Below, one piece after another: positions 53,815-62,723 of a stretch of 64,000 nucleotides of DNA (position 1 is the stretch's first letter; the number at the start of each line of letters is the position of its first letter). The notes below the pieces were generated by a model. The model had not been told where the DNA came from. It saw only the letters and a list, made by a program, of their open reading frames with translations, and did no database searches. The position numbers and the translations under genes were made by a program. The stretch spans positions 1-64,000 of the forward strand of contig NZ_JAHYCB010000002.1 in NCBI RefSeq assembly GCF_019430945.1, written 5' to 3'. This DNA is from Neorhizobium populisoli (GTDB taxonomy: Bacteria; Pseudomonadota; Alphaproteobacteria; Rhizobiales; Rhizobiaceae).

Positions 53815-54144
53815 ATGAGTTTTGCCACACACTTGGCTAAATCACTTCAACCCCGAATTATGACGTTCATACCTGCAGTTGGGGAAATCCCATGCCTTGG
53901 CGATGGTAATTCGGTGGGTCTTTCCTACAATGACGGTGATTCGGTGGAATGTTCCAAAGCGCCAGCGATACGGCAATGCGGGAAATTACCAATGGAGGCC
54001 AGACTGCCAAACGTGTCAGGAAGAAGGCAATGATTCGCTGGAAACTTGGACCGTTTCGGTTTTGAAGTGGTTGTGCGTCGTTGAGACGTGCCGCGATACG
54101 CGCATTCATGATGAATGTGCGACGGGGCGAGGAGCAGATAACGC
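53815..54144. other. Gene-free region upstream of visN
   Basis: About 330 bp with several short open frames but no ribosome-binding site, codon bias or conserved motif that supports a gene. Composition is less GC-rich than the flanking genes. It presumably carries the visNR promoter; I found no clear operator palindrome. Confidence 0.6.
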
Positions 54145-54882
54145 ATGGAGTTGCAGGGGGTAGACATGACAGCGGAGGGGCGCTCCTTTATGGAGGCGAC
54201 CGGCTCCAAGGTCCTGTCGCGTGAGCAGTTGGTCCGCCGGCTTTCGGTGCTGACAAGTTCCAACAATGTTCAGGCGGTGATGCGCCTGCTTGCCGATTAT
54301 GTCGGCGCTTCCCATTTCCTTCTGGCCCGGTATGACCTGATCCAGGAACAGGGGCTCGACTTCATCGTCACGTCCAACTGGCCTTTCGACCTTGTCCGTC
54401 GTCTCGGTTCGGAGCTTGCGAGCGGTTATGCCCGTTCCACCGAACTGGAGAAATGCCTATCTCTGCTGACGCCGAGTTTCGCGCTTCTTCCCGACGATAT
54501 CGTGCCGCCGGACGACATCAGCCGCCAATATTGCGCACTGACCTTCTGTGTCGGTCGTACGCGCTTTTCGCTGATGCTGCTGTTTTCAGAAGGCATTATC
54601 CTCTCGCAGGAGCGGTTGCGTGAAGTCGGCCTGTTCGCAGCTTATGGCGCAAGTTTCGCCGAAGGCTCGGATGCCAGGACGGAGCGTGACTTCGAACTGA
54701 CCGAGCGCGAACTCGAATGCCTGTTCTGGATCGCGGAAGGCAAGACCAGCGACGAAATCGCGGTCATCCTCGGCATCTCGCGCAATACGATCAACAATTA
54801 CATCACCAGCGTCATGCGCAAGACCGCCACCAAGACCCGCTCCGAGGCGATAGCCTACGCGGTTCGCAACAATCTCGTATAA
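54145..54882 (+). CDS. visN: LuxR-type master regulator of motility VisN
   Basis: 245 residues. An N-terminal autoinducer-binding-like domain (~20-165: VLSREQLVRRLSVLTSSNNV; YVGASHFLLARYDLI) and a C-terminal LuxR helix-turn-helix (LTERELECLFWIAEGKTSDE; ISRNTINNYITSVMRKT). GGAG sits 10 bases before ATG 54145; ATG 54166 is an alternative. VisN and VisR act as a heterodimer at the top of the rhizobial flagellar hierarchy, activating rem and thereby flagellar and chemotaxis genes. Confidence 0.93.
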   Translation: MELQGVDMTAEGRSFMEATGSKVLSREQLVRRLSVLTSSNNVQAVMRLLADYVGASHFLLARYDLIQEQGLDFIVTSNWPFDLVRRLGSELASGYARSTELEKCLSLLTPSFALLPDDIVPPDDISRQYCALTFCVGRTRFSLMLLFSEGIILSQERLREVGLFAAYGASFAEGSDARTERDFELTERELECLFWIAEGKTSDEIAVILGISRNTINNYITSVMRKTATKTRSEAIAYAVRNNLV

Positions 54883-54895
54883 GGACTGAAATTTC

Positions 54896-55642
54896 ATGGG
54901 GTATACGCGCGGCGGCATGGCAGAGGGACCTGGAAGCATCCAGTATCTGCGTCTCCAGCGCGCTTCGAGCCGTTCGGACATCTTTCCGAAGCTCGTTGCC
55001 ATGCAGAAGAACCTCAAGGCGCGCAATTTCGCGGTCTACCGCATCGCAGGCGCCGGATTGCCGAACAAGCGCAAACTGGTCTGCGAGCTGGAAAACTGGG
55101 GCGCGGGCGCGCAGGAATGCGGCACTCAGCTGCTGAACGGTTATGGCGATGCGTTGCTTGATCACATCGAGCTGTCGCTCCTGCCGCTGGTCTGGAACGG
55201 TTCCGAGAATGCAAGTTTTGCCGAAGCCGGCGAATTCACGCCGCTGACGCGCCGGCTTGATTCGGATGTCGTGCCGTTCTCGGGCATAGCCTTCCCGGTG
55301 CGCCTGGGCGCACTCGGAAACGGTTACGTCACCTTTCTGGCGACCGCCATGGAACTGGCCAGCGATGCGATCATCGACCAGCATGTGCGTAGCTGTCAGG
55401 TAATGATGGACCTCCTGGCGCTCGACGAGCGCCGCAGCGTGCCGGCCGAATCGCTGAGCGAACGCGAGATCGCCTGCCTGCAACTCGCCGGCGACGGACG
55501 GATCAGTGAAGAAATCGCCGAAAAGCTGGGCCTGTCCGTGCACACGGTGAACGCCTATCTCGGCTCGGCGACGATCAAGCTCGACTCGGTCAACCGCATC
55601 CAGGCGATCGCCAAGGCCATACGCCTCGGCTACATCCACTAA
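54896..55642 (+). CDS. visR: LuxR-type master regulator of motility VisR
   Basis: 248 residues, 13 bp after visN. N-terminal sensory domain (FPKLVAMQKNLKARNFAVYR) and C-terminal LuxR helix-turn-helix (LSEREIACLQLAGDGRISEE; LGLSVHTVNAYLGSATIKL). Partner of VisN. A hairpin terminator follows the stop. Confidence 0.93.
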   Translation: MGYTRGGMAEGPGSIQYLRLQRASSRSDIFPKLVAMQKNLKARNFAVYRIAGAGLPNKRKLVCELENWGAGAQECGTQLLNGYGDALLDHIELSLLPLVWNGSENASFAEAGEFTPLTRRLDSDVVPFSGIAFPVRLGALGNGYVTFLATAMELASDAIIDQHVRSCQVMMDLLALDERRSVPAESLSEREIACLQLAGDGRISEEIAEKLGLSVHTVNAYLGSATIKLDSVNRIQAIAKAIRLGYIH

Positions 55643-55643
55643 A

Positions 55644-55670
55644 GCGTCCTTTGGAACGTAAAAAGGACGC
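55644..55670. terminator. Hairpin between visR and the convergent gene
   Basis: GCGTCCTTT (55644-55652) pairs with AAAGGACGC (55662-55670). It begins at the visR stop and sits before the convergent gene at 55709, so it may end transcripts from both sides. Confidence 0.75.
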
Positions 55671-55708
55671 AGCCTCTTCGGGATTTTAGTCGATCCGGCG
55701 CGGCAGAA

Positions 55709-56140
55709 TCACTGCGTCGCGCTCATCCTGACGAATTTGGATTCCTGCAGGCTCTGCGCCAGGAAGGCCGTATTGTCCTGCGGATCCTCGGATGGGTCCT
55801 GGAAGGAGATATGGTCGATTTCCAGGCCGGCCTTCTCGTCCGCGATCGTCAGGCGCGCATAGACGGAAACACCGCGCGGCTTGATTTCAAGGTCGAGGAC
55901 GACCTCCGGCTGACCGCCCCATTCAAGTTTGTAGTCGCCGCCGGCGCCGAAGCTGACGGTGCCGGGATGGAAATAGAGCTCCGCCGCCGACGAAACGAGA
56001 TCGGCGAGGCTGCTGTAGCACTCAAGGCGCAACAGCGAAATGAGGTCGCCGGCATCGAGCAGGCGAAGTTCCGTAGCCACCGGGCTGATTGCTTGTGCGA
56101 CGATTACTTCTCGTTCGGTGGAGTAGGTGCATTTCTTCAT
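55709..56140 (-). CDS. Conserved hypothetical protein beside flhB
   Basis: 143 residues, no membrane helix or signal peptide. It begins MKKCTYSTEREVIVAQAISP, with LDAGDLISLLRLECYSSLAD and a beta-rich second half (LEWGGQPEVVLDLEIKPRGV). It lies five bases downstream of flhB on the same strand and is probably cotranscribed, so it likely belongs to the flagellar regulon. From memory an unnamed gene occupies this slot between visR and flhB in other rhizobia. No function known to me. Confidence 0.7.
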   Translation of the reverse strand: MKKCTYSTEREVIVAQAISPVATELRLLDAGDLISLLRLECYSSLADLVSSAAELYFHPGTVSFGAGGDYKLEWGGQPEVVLDLEIKPRGVSVYARLTIADEKAGLEIDHISFQDPSEDPQDNTAFLAQSLQESKFVRMSATQ

Positions 56141-56145
56141 GACGC

Positions 56146-57225
56146 TCAGCGTGTCCGTTTCTGGCGCGACCGGGACGCATAAACCCGGTGCACGAGTTCT
56201 GCCACAGCCTTGTAAAAGACCGGTGGAATGACACTATCCACCGAGACTTGCGCAAACATGGAGCGCGCCAGAGGCGGATCTTCAAAAACGGGGATATCGT
56301 TTGCCTCGGCGATTTCGCGGATTCTGAGCGCAATCAGGTCCTGTCCCTTGGCAACGACGATCGGGGCGTCGCTTTCCTCACGCGAATAGCGCAGCGCGAC
56401 CGCATAATGGGTCGGGTTTGCAATGACGAGCGTTGCACGCGGCACGTTGTTGATCATTCGGCGGCGGGCGCGGTCGCGCGCAACCGATTTCTGGCGCTGC
56501 TTGACGATCGGGTCGCCCTGCGCCTGCTTGTATTCGTCCTTGACCTCCTGCTTGGTCATCCTCAATTCCTGGTACCAGTGATATCTGGTCCACAGCACGT
56601 CGATAACCGCCAGCACGCCGATCGACAGGATGAGGATCATCACCATCTTGCGGATGATGGCGCTGAGCTTGACGAGAATGATCTGCGGATCGGAGAACAT
56701 CGCGTCGAGCGTTCCGTAGAAGTCGCTGCGCAACGCGATAACCATGATCCCAGACACGACCATGACCTTGAACAGCGACTTGCCGAATTCGACGAAGCCG
56801 GGGCCGCTGTAGATTCGGCCAAAACCCTTGGTCGGCGAGACGCGCCCGGCCTGTGGGCGGATGCGTTCCAGCACGAAGGACGGCATGTTCTGGCCGAACG
56901 CCGATACGAGGCCGAAAATAATGAAAAGCAGCATGGCAGGCGCCAGGAAGGCGGTCATTGCCCAGCCGAGATGGCTGCTGATCGAAACCATGTCGGAGGA
57001 GTTCTCAAGCGTCCACTGGTCCGGCTGCTCGAAGAGGTCTTTCAGTGTTTCGCCAAGTCTTGCCGCGCTGGAGGGCAGGAAGAAAACAAGGAAAATGTAG
57101 AATGCCAGGATCGAAGCGAAGAGCGTCACTTCGCGCGAGACAGGCACATTACCTTTCTCGGCCGCTTCCGTGAGTTTTTTGGCGGTCGGGTTTTCTGTTT
57201 TGCTGTCTTTATCTTCGTCCGACAC
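56146..57225 (-). CDS. flhB: Flagellar export switch protein FlhB
   Basis: 359 residues: four membrane helices ([20 protein letters not shown] etc.), then the cytoplasmic domain with the autocleavage motif Asn-Pro-Thr-His ([15 protein letters not shown]) and [20 protein letters not shown]. It switches export from rod/hook to filament substrates. It is separated from fliG by 212 bp and a terminator, so it has its own promoter. Confidence 0.95.
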   Translation of the reverse strand: MSDEDKDSKTENPTAKKLTEAAEKGNVPVSREVTLFASILAFYIFLVFFLPSSAARLGETLKDLFEQPDQWTLENSSDMVSISSHLGWAMTAFLAPAMLLFIIFGLVSAFGQNMPSFVLERIRPQAGRVSPTKGFGRIYSGPGFVEFGKSLFKVMVVSGIMVIALRSDFYGTLDAMFSDPQIILVKLSAIIRKMVMILILSIGVLAVIDVLWTRYHWYQELRMTKQEVKDEYKQAQGDPIVKQRQKSVARDRARRRMINNVPRATLVIANPTHYAVALRYSREESDAPIVVAKGQDLIALRIREIAEANDIPVFEDPPLARSMFAQVSVDSVIPPVFYKAVAELVHRVYASRSRQKRTR

Positions 57226-57384
57226 GGTCCGGGACCACTCGACAATCGCGTTGCGGGGAAGTGGCCCAAACGAATCGGGTCGCCGCCCACGATCTTATCT
57301 GATCACCAGCTACCCGCGAATCGAGTCGACAAAAAGGCTGTGGGTACTTGGCTGATTCACGGCGAGGAAGTCGCCAAAACGAAA

Positions 57385-57411
57385 ACGGAGCGGGATCGCC
57401 TCCCGCTCCGT
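57385..57411 (-). terminator. Intrinsic terminator downstream of fliG
   Basis: ACGGAGCGGGA (57385-57395) pairs with TCCCGCTCCGT (57401-57411) over a 5-nt loop; on the minus strand it is followed by GTTTTCGTTTT. It ends the motA-fliM-fliN-fliG unit. The remaining 57226-57384 is the presumed flhB promoter region with no gene. Confidence 0.85.
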
Positions 57412-57437
57412 CTCTTCCTCGTGCATTATCTTCAGTC

Positions 57438-58490
57438 TCAGGCGGCTTCGGCCGGCTTGTCGCCGTCCTTCTTTTCTTCCTTCAGAGTGATCTGACCAGA
57501 GCTTGCCAGCCGGATCGCTTCCTGGGCGACCGCGCGGCGGGCCATGGCCACTTCGCGCGGGTTGAGGTTTGCCGGCTGCGCGCTGAGATCGCTTTCGATC
57601 ATGCGGCGCTGGCGCGGGCTGATCGCCGAGAGCACGCATTCCCTGATCTCGTTGCTCGCGCCGCGCAGTGCCATCGTGAGGATGTCGGCTGCAACGTCGT
57701 TGAGCAGCATGACGCGGCTGCGCTGCGGCATGTACATGAGGTCTTCGAAGAGGAAGATCTTCGGGCGGACCTTGTTGACCGATTCCTTGCTGATCGTTTC
57801 GAGCGACGAGAGCAGGGTATCGACCTGGTTCTTGTCGAGCTCGTTCATCAGCTCGGCGACCTTGTTGGAGCCGTTGGAATTGCGTTCCGCATCGACTGCG
57901 GCAATGAGTTCGACCACGCGCTTCTCGATGATTTCGGCAGCCTTGGGGCTGACTTCCTTCATGTTGACGGCGCGGTTCATGATGTCGGCGCGGCGGCTGT
58001 CAGGAAGCTGCAGCAGCACCTTGGCACCGAAGTTCGATGGCATCTGCGAGAGGATGTAGGCGACAGTCTGTGGATGTTCGCGGGAGAGGAATTTGCCGAC
58101 GAATTCCGGATCGGCATCGCCGAGGCGATCCCAGATATTGCCCTGATAGTCATCGAATGCAGCGCGACGGCCGAGCAGTCCGTCGACTTCTTCAGGGGTC
58201 AGACCAGCTTCGAGAATGCCCTCGATCGCGGCCGCATTGTCCATGAGGCCCGTTCCTTCGGTGAACAGGTCCTCGAATTCGTTGACGAGTTCGAGAAGTT
58301 CGTCCGGCGGAATGGAGCGAAGCGACTGCGCACAGGCGATGATGTTCTGCAACTCGCTCTGCGTGAAATACTTCAGGAGCTTGCCGGCAACCCCCTTGCC
58401 CATGGCGAGGAGAACTGCTGCCGCCTTTTCGGCTTTGGACAACGGCGCCGTCGAGAGCGCCGTGCCTCCGAAATCCTCAAAGTCCATCAT
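57438..58490 (-). CDS. fliG: Flagellar motor switch protein FliG
   Basis: 350 residues from the first ATG of a MMDFEDFGG start (58490), with GGGAAG upstream. N-terminal FliF-binding, middle and C-terminal MotA-interacting domains are recognisable (SKAEKAAAVLLAMGKGVAGK; EHPQTVAYILSQMPSNFGAK; LFEDLMYMPQRSRVMLLNDV). Residues with charge facing MotA are kept (DLMYM, RGASNEIREC). Rotor torque ring component. Confidence 0.95.
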   Translation of the reverse strand: MMDFEDFGGTALSTAPLSKAEKAAAVLLAMGKGVAGKLLKYFTQSELQNIIACAQSLRSIPPDELLELVNEFEDLFTEGTGLMDNAAAIEGILEAGLTPEEVDGLLGRRAAFDDYQGNIWDRLGDADPEFVGKFLSREHPQTVAYILSQMPSNFGAKVLLQLPDSRRADIMNRAVNMKEVSPKAAEIIEKRVVELIAAVDAERNSNGSNKVAELMNELDKNQVDTLLSSLETISKESVNKVRPKIFLFEDLMYMPQRSRVMLLNDVAADILTMALRGASNEIRECVLSAISPRQRRMIESDLSAQPANLNPREVAMARRAVAQEAIRLASSGQITLKEEKKDGDKPAEAA

Positions 58491-58520
58491 GGTCTTCCCT
58501 CTCTGCCCCAATCATCGGGG

Positions 58521-59090
58521 TCAGGCTTTTTTCGTGCTCAGTACTTCCGTCAGCCGCACGCCAAATCGCGTGTCGTCGTTTTCCAGAACGGTGATCTCGC
58601 CCTTGCCGATGCGCCGACCGTTCACCATGATTTCGACCGGCTCGCCGATCCTCTTGTCGAGTGCGATCGTCGCGCCTTCCTCAAGGCTCATAAGCCCTGA
58701 AACTTGCATGCGGCTTGTGCCCAGTACGATCTCGACATCAATCGGGATGTCCATGATGAGATCGAGGTTGGCATTCAGCGCGCTGCCCGGTGCCTGGTAG
58801 CTCGACGTGGCGGAAGAGGATGACCCGCCGAAATCGTTGCCACCAAAATCATTGCCACCGAAGCTGGAGCCGCCACCGAAGCTGTCGGCCTGTGCGCCGA
58901 AGTCGCTGCTCGGTTCCGGAAAGTCCGGAGCCGTGGTCGCGCCGAAATCCGCATCGAAGCCCGGTACGCCGCCGTCGGCGTCGGCCTTCAAGACGCCGCG
59001 CAGATCGTCGATGGCCTGATCCAGCTCGCCGTCATTGCCGAGCGGCATCAGTGCGTCGTCTTCGGTAAGGGGTGTCTTCTTCGTAGCCAT
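58521..59090 (-). CDS. fliN: Flagellar motor switch protein FliN
   Basis: 189 residues. The C-terminal ~80 are the SpoA/FliN fold ([40 protein letters not shown]). The N-terminal half is an acidic, Gly/Phe/Ser-rich extension with near-perfect [15 protein letters not shown] repeats, longer than in enterobacterial FliN and probably disordered. C-ring subunit. Confidence 0.94.
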   Translation of the reverse strand: MATKKTPLTEDDALMPLGNDGELDQAIDDLRGVLKADADGGVPGFDADFGATTAPDFPEPSSDFGAQADSFGGGSSFGGNDFGGNDFGGSSSSATSSYQAPGSALNANLDLIMDIPIDVEIVLGTSRMQVSGLMSLEEGATIALDKRIGEPVEIMVNGRRIGKGEITVLENDDTRFGVRLTEVLSTKKA

Positions 59091-59165
59091 GCGGTCATTA
59101 TTCCTGTTGAAACTTGCGTCAGCCTGCCGTCACGATACAAAAACCGAGCGGCAGTCAGAAGCGTC

Positions 59166-60137
59166 CTAGCCTATCAGGTGCTGTAGAATTTCGTCGTCCG
59201 TGCTGATGTTATCCTTTACACGGACTGTATAGCGCTCGCCGGAGCGCCCAAATTCGCACGAATACATGTCTTTGCCATTTGCGCTGACCTGAACCCTCAC
59301 GTCGTTGAGGTCCTGGAACGCGATGACATCGCCCTTGGAGAGCTTGGAAATCACGCCGAGCGTCAACTTCTGCAGTCGGATACGCGCTTCGAGCGTCACG
59401 TGCGAGCGGCGAACCTGATCGTTGATTCGGTCGGTAAATTCCTGCTGGCCTTTGGAGACCTGAGCCTTGGCTTTCGGAGCCGCAACCTTGGTCTTGAGGA
59501 AGGCGCGCTGCGGAATGACGAGCGCGAATTCGGACGTTACCTTGCCGAGTTCGAACGCCATGCGGATCGCAACGCCGAATTCCGGACGGTCGAATTCGTC
59601 CGGAGCCGCGCGATCTTCGGCGTTATAAGGGCGATCGAGGCTGGCTTCGAAGCCGCCTGGTGCGTTGACGCCGGAGCGAAGCACGCTGGCGATCTTTTCG
59701 AAAACCATGACAGCCAGATCGATCTCGATGTCCGACAGCGGACGCTCGATCGGCTGGAGAATGGTTTCCGGTGCCGCGCCGAGCATCAGCTCCATCAGCG
59801 CGATGACGAAGGTGTTGCCGCAGCCGAGCACGAAATTCGGGCTCCAGTTGCGCAGCGAACCGTCGGACAGTGCGAAACCGTCGCCGAGATCGCTTACCAG
59901 ATCGTTCATCAGGCCCGACGTGCAGCTGACATAGGAAACGCCGATGCGGATGCCCGTTTCGCTGTGGAAGACGTCCGGCAGGAATTCGCTGTAGAGCTGG
60001 GCGAATTCGCTGCTGATCTTCTCGACGGTCTTCTTGTCGCCGAGGCCGCCGGTAAGTTTTGCAAGCAGCGCCAGGTCCATTCCCGGCGCGGGTGCAGAAG
60101 TTGTTTGGTTTGCAGTCGCTTGTGTGGTCGCCATCAT
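59166..60137 (-). CDS. fliM: Flagellar motor switch protein FliM
   Basis: 323 residues. Middle CheC-like domain ([20 protein letters not shown]) and C-terminal SpoA domain ([20 protein letters not shown]). A canonical N-terminal CheY-binding LSQxEID peptide is not obvious at the start ([20 protein letters not shown]), where low-complexity sequence sits instead. The start overlaps the motA stop by four bases. Confidence 0.92.
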   Translation of the reverse strand: MMATTQATANQTTSAPAPGMDLALLAKLTGGLGDKKTVEKISSEFAQLYSEFLPDVFHSETGIRIGVSYVSCTSGLMNDLVSDLGDGFALSDGSLRNWSPNFVLGCGNTFVIALMELMLGAAPETILQPIERPLSDIEIDLAVMVFEKIASVLRSGVNAPGGFEASLDRPYNAEDRAAPDEFDRPEFGVAIRMAFELGKVTSEFALVIPQRAFLKTKVAAPKAKAQVSKGQQEFTDRINDQVRRSHVTLEARIRLQKLTLGVISKLSKGDVIAFQDLNDVRVQVSANGKDMYSCEFGRSGERYTVRVKDNISTDDEILQHLIG

Positions 60138-61003
60138 GCCGCCTTTTCACCGCCAGGATTCATCATTTCCTGCTCGACCGAGTCGATCGAGGGTCTTTCC
60201 TTGTTGGAAATCGTCTTGCGTCCGTATTCCAGCGCAACCTGCGGCACGGAGCCGTTCATGTAGGCAAGCAGGGTCTGCTTGACGACGATGTAGAGGCGAT
60301 GCTGCTTGGTACGGACGATTTTGATCTGGGACGTCAGCGGGTTGCAGAGGCAATAGGACAGGAAGATGCCGAGCATGGTGCCGACGAGAGCTGCACCGAT
60401 GAGACCGCCGAGAACTTCCGGCGATTCATTGATCTTACCCATGGCCTTGATAACGCCGAGAACGGCCGCGACGATACCGATCGCCGGGAAGGAGTCGCCC
60501 ATCGCGGTGATCGCATGATAGGGCTTCATCCTGTCGGCAAACATGGTGTCGATTTCCTCGTCCATCAGCGCCTCGATCTCGTGGGAGCGGGCATTGCCGA
60601 TGATGATGAGGCGGACGTAGTCGCAGATGAATGCCGTCAGTTCCTTGTTCTTCAGAACGGTCGGAGCCGTCTGGAAGATCGAGGATTCTTCCGGATTGTC
60701 GATATGCGCTTCGATTTCGTTACGCGACTTCGTTCTGAGATCGCGCATCAGCGAATAGAGCACGCCGAGAATGTCGAGATAGTTGCGCTCCTTCGGCACG
60801 GCGTTCTTGAAGGCCTCGCCGAGCGCCTTGCCGGAATCCTTCACCACCTTCATCGGGTTTGCCATGATGAAGCTGCCGATACCGGCGCCACCGATGATCA
60901 TCAGCTCGAACGGCTGGACGAGAACGTCGACGTGCCCGCCCATGGCCATGAAGCCACCGAGAATACAGCCGACGGTGATGACAAATCCGATAACAATATT
61001 CAT
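60134..61003 (-). CDS. motA: Flagellar motor stator protein MotA
   Basis: 289 residues with four membrane helices ([60 protein letters not shown]) and the cytoplasmic loop that contacts FliG. Proton-driven stator subunit; motB is not in this window. First gene of motA-fliM-fliN-fliG. Confidence 0.95.
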   Translation of the reverse strand: MNIVIGFVITVGCILGGFMAMGGHVDVLVQPFELMIIGGAGIGSFIMANPMKVVKDSGKALGEAFKNAVPKERNYLDILGVLYSLMRDLRTKSRNEIEAHIDNPEESSIFQTAPTVLKNKELTAFICDYVRLIIIGNARSHEIEALMDEEIDTMFADRMKPYHAITAMGDSFPAIGIVAAVLGVIKAMGKINESPEVLGGLIGAALVGTMLGIFLSYCLCNPLTSQIKIVRTKQHRLYIVVKQTLLAYMNGSVPQVALEYGRKTISNKERPSIDSVEQEMMNPGGEKAA

Positions 61004-61182
61004 CGCGTAACTCTGCCCGATCGTTTTGGTTTGGTGCTGAGATACGGCCTCTGGCTTGCGTGAGGCTGGTTGTGAGGCCTCTAATAAAGGTTAGCCCCGA
61101 ACAGCTTCGCACAAGTCTTCGCGCATAGTTGTCGCCAGGATAGGAGCGGATTGTCTGCTTCCTGGACCTGGGCAGAACCACC
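61004..61182. promoter_or_regulatory. Divergent control region motA / DUF1217-flgF
   Basis: 179 bp driving the switch/stator operon to the left and the rod/export operon to the right. Contains GAGGCCTC near 61075. No sigma-28- or sigma-54-like site stands out to me; Rem is the expected activator in rhizobia. Confidence 0.45.
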
Positions 61183-61962
61183 GTGATCACGACCTATACC
61201 AGCTATGCAATGATCGCCCGCGACCTTCCGAAGTCGCTGGAACGCGTCGCGGAAAAGCCGGAAGTGGCCCGCGAGACCGACTATTATCTGGCCAATATCG
61301 GCAACGTCAAAAGCGTTGACGATTTCATGAACGACACGCGTCTCTACAATTACGCGCTGAAGGCTCATGGTCTGGAAGACATGGCCTATGCCAAGGCCTT
61401 CATCCGCAAGGTGCTGACCGAAGGCACTGACGACAAGGAAGATTTCGCCAACAAGCTGACCGACAGCCGTTACAAGTCGCTGGTCGATTCGCTGAACTTC
61501 GCCGCCTTCGGCGCCGGCGCCACCGCTTTCGACAAGGCCCAAAAGGGCGTCGTCGACAAGTTCCAGCGCCAGACGCTGGAGGAAGATGCCGGCGAAGACA
61601 ATATGGGCGTCCGTCTGGCGCTCTATTTCGAGCGCACCGCGCCGACCATCAAATCGGGCATGGAAATCCTCGCCGACGACGCGCTTTCCGAAGTCGTCCG
61701 CACCGCACTTGCACTGCCGGACGAGATCATCGGCGCCGACGTCGATCGCCAGGCGAAGTACATCGAAGACAAGGTCAAGATCGAGGATTTCCAGGATCCG
61801 GCCAAGGTCAACAAGTTCCTCGAACGCTTCACCGCGATGTGGGAAATCAACAATCCATCGGACAATTTCGATCCGTTGACGCCGTTCAACAATCCCTCGT
61901 CAGGCGGCATTTCGACCGATCTCCTGATCTCCATCAACAATCTGAAACTCGGAGGCAAATGA
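61183..61962 (+). CDS. DUF1217 flagellar-cluster protein
   Basis: 259 residues from a GTG start (MITTYTSYAMIARDLPKSLE); no strong ribosome-binding site, so the start is moderately sure. A DUF1217 pattern is visible (VARETDYYLANIGNVKSVDD; LYNYALKAHGLEDMAYAKAF). It lies directly upstream of flgF in rhizobial flagellar clusters. Mostly helical; function not established. Confidence 0.85.
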   Translation: MITTYTSYAMIARDLPKSLERVAEKPEVARETDYYLANIGNVKSVDDFMNDTRLYNYALKAHGLEDMAYAKAFIRKVLTEGTDDKEDFANKLTDSRYKSLVDSLNFAAFGAGATAFDKAQKGVVDKFQRQTLEEDAGEDNMGVRLALYFERTAPTIKSGMEILADDALSEVVRTALALPDEIIGADVDRQAKYIEDKVKIEDFQDPAKVNKFLERFTAMWEINNPSDNFDPLTPFNNPSSGGISTDLLISINNLKLGGK

Positions 61963-61963
61963 T

Positions 61964-62701
61964 ATGCAATCCGGACTTTATGTCGGCATCTCCTCTCAGA
62001 TCGCGCTGGAGCGCCGTCTGAACACCATCGCCGACAATATGGCCAACATGAACACGGTTGGTTTCCGCTCGACGGAGGTCAAGTTCGACGAAGTTCTGAG
62101 CAAGACCCAGAACGATATCAATGCAAAGGTCGCCTTCGTTACCCAGGGTAACGACTACCTGAACACCCGCACCGGCCAGCTGCAGCAGACCGGCAACCCG
62201 CTCGACTTCTCGATCAAGGGCAATGCCTGGTTTGCAGTCGACACGCCTGCCGGCCAGGTTCTCACCCGCGACGGCCGCTTTACCATGGACGAGACCGGCC
62301 AGCTGCGCTCGATCCGCGGTTTCCCGGTCTTGGATTCGGGCGGTTCGCCGATCCAGCTCAACCGCGAGGCAGGTCCGCCAAGTGTCGGCGCCGACGGTAT
62401 CATCATCCAGAACGGCCAGCCGGTCGCGACGCTCGGCCTGTTCACGGCCGACATTACCAAGGGCTTCAACCGCTACGAAAACGAAGGCGTGATCCCGGTC
62501 GACAATCCGCAGCCGGTGCTTGAAGGCATGGATAACTCGGTTGTCCAAGGCTACATCGAGCAGTCCAACGTCAACGGCATCAGCGAAATGACGCAGCTGA
62601 TCCAGGTAAACCGGGCCTTCGAGAGCATTTCCGCGCTCATGAAGGATAGCGAATCCACGCTCGACAGCGCCATCAAGACGCTGGGCGGGTCCAACGCTTA
62701 A
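61964..62701 (+). CDS. flgF: Flagellar basal-body rod protein FlgF
   Basis: 245 residues. N-terminal rod signature (MQSGLYVGISSQIALERRLN; ADNMANMNTVGFRS) and C-terminal coiled-coil signature (EQSNVNGISEMTQLIQVNRA). Proximal rod subunit exported by the flagellar type III system. AAACTCGGAGG precedes its ATG, two bases after the upstream stop. Confidence 0.95.
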   Translation: MQSGLYVGISSQIALERRLNTIADNMANMNTVGFRSTEVKFDEVLSKTQNDINAKVAFVTQGNDYLNTRTGQLQQTGNPLDFSIKGNAWFAVDTPAGQVLTRDGRFTMDETGQLRSIRGFPVLDSGGSPIQLNREAGPPSVGADGIIIQNGQPVATLGLFTADITKGFNRYENEGVIPVDNPQPVLEGMDNSVVQGYIEQSNVNGISEMTQLIQVNRAFESISALMKDSESTLDSAIKTLGGSNA

Positions 62702-62723
62702 CCGTTAAGGAAGGAGCCCGACC

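Noticed and set aside
53815..54144. Short open frames upstream of visN
   Set aside because: No ribosome-binding sites, coding bias or conserved motifs; more likely promoter and leader.
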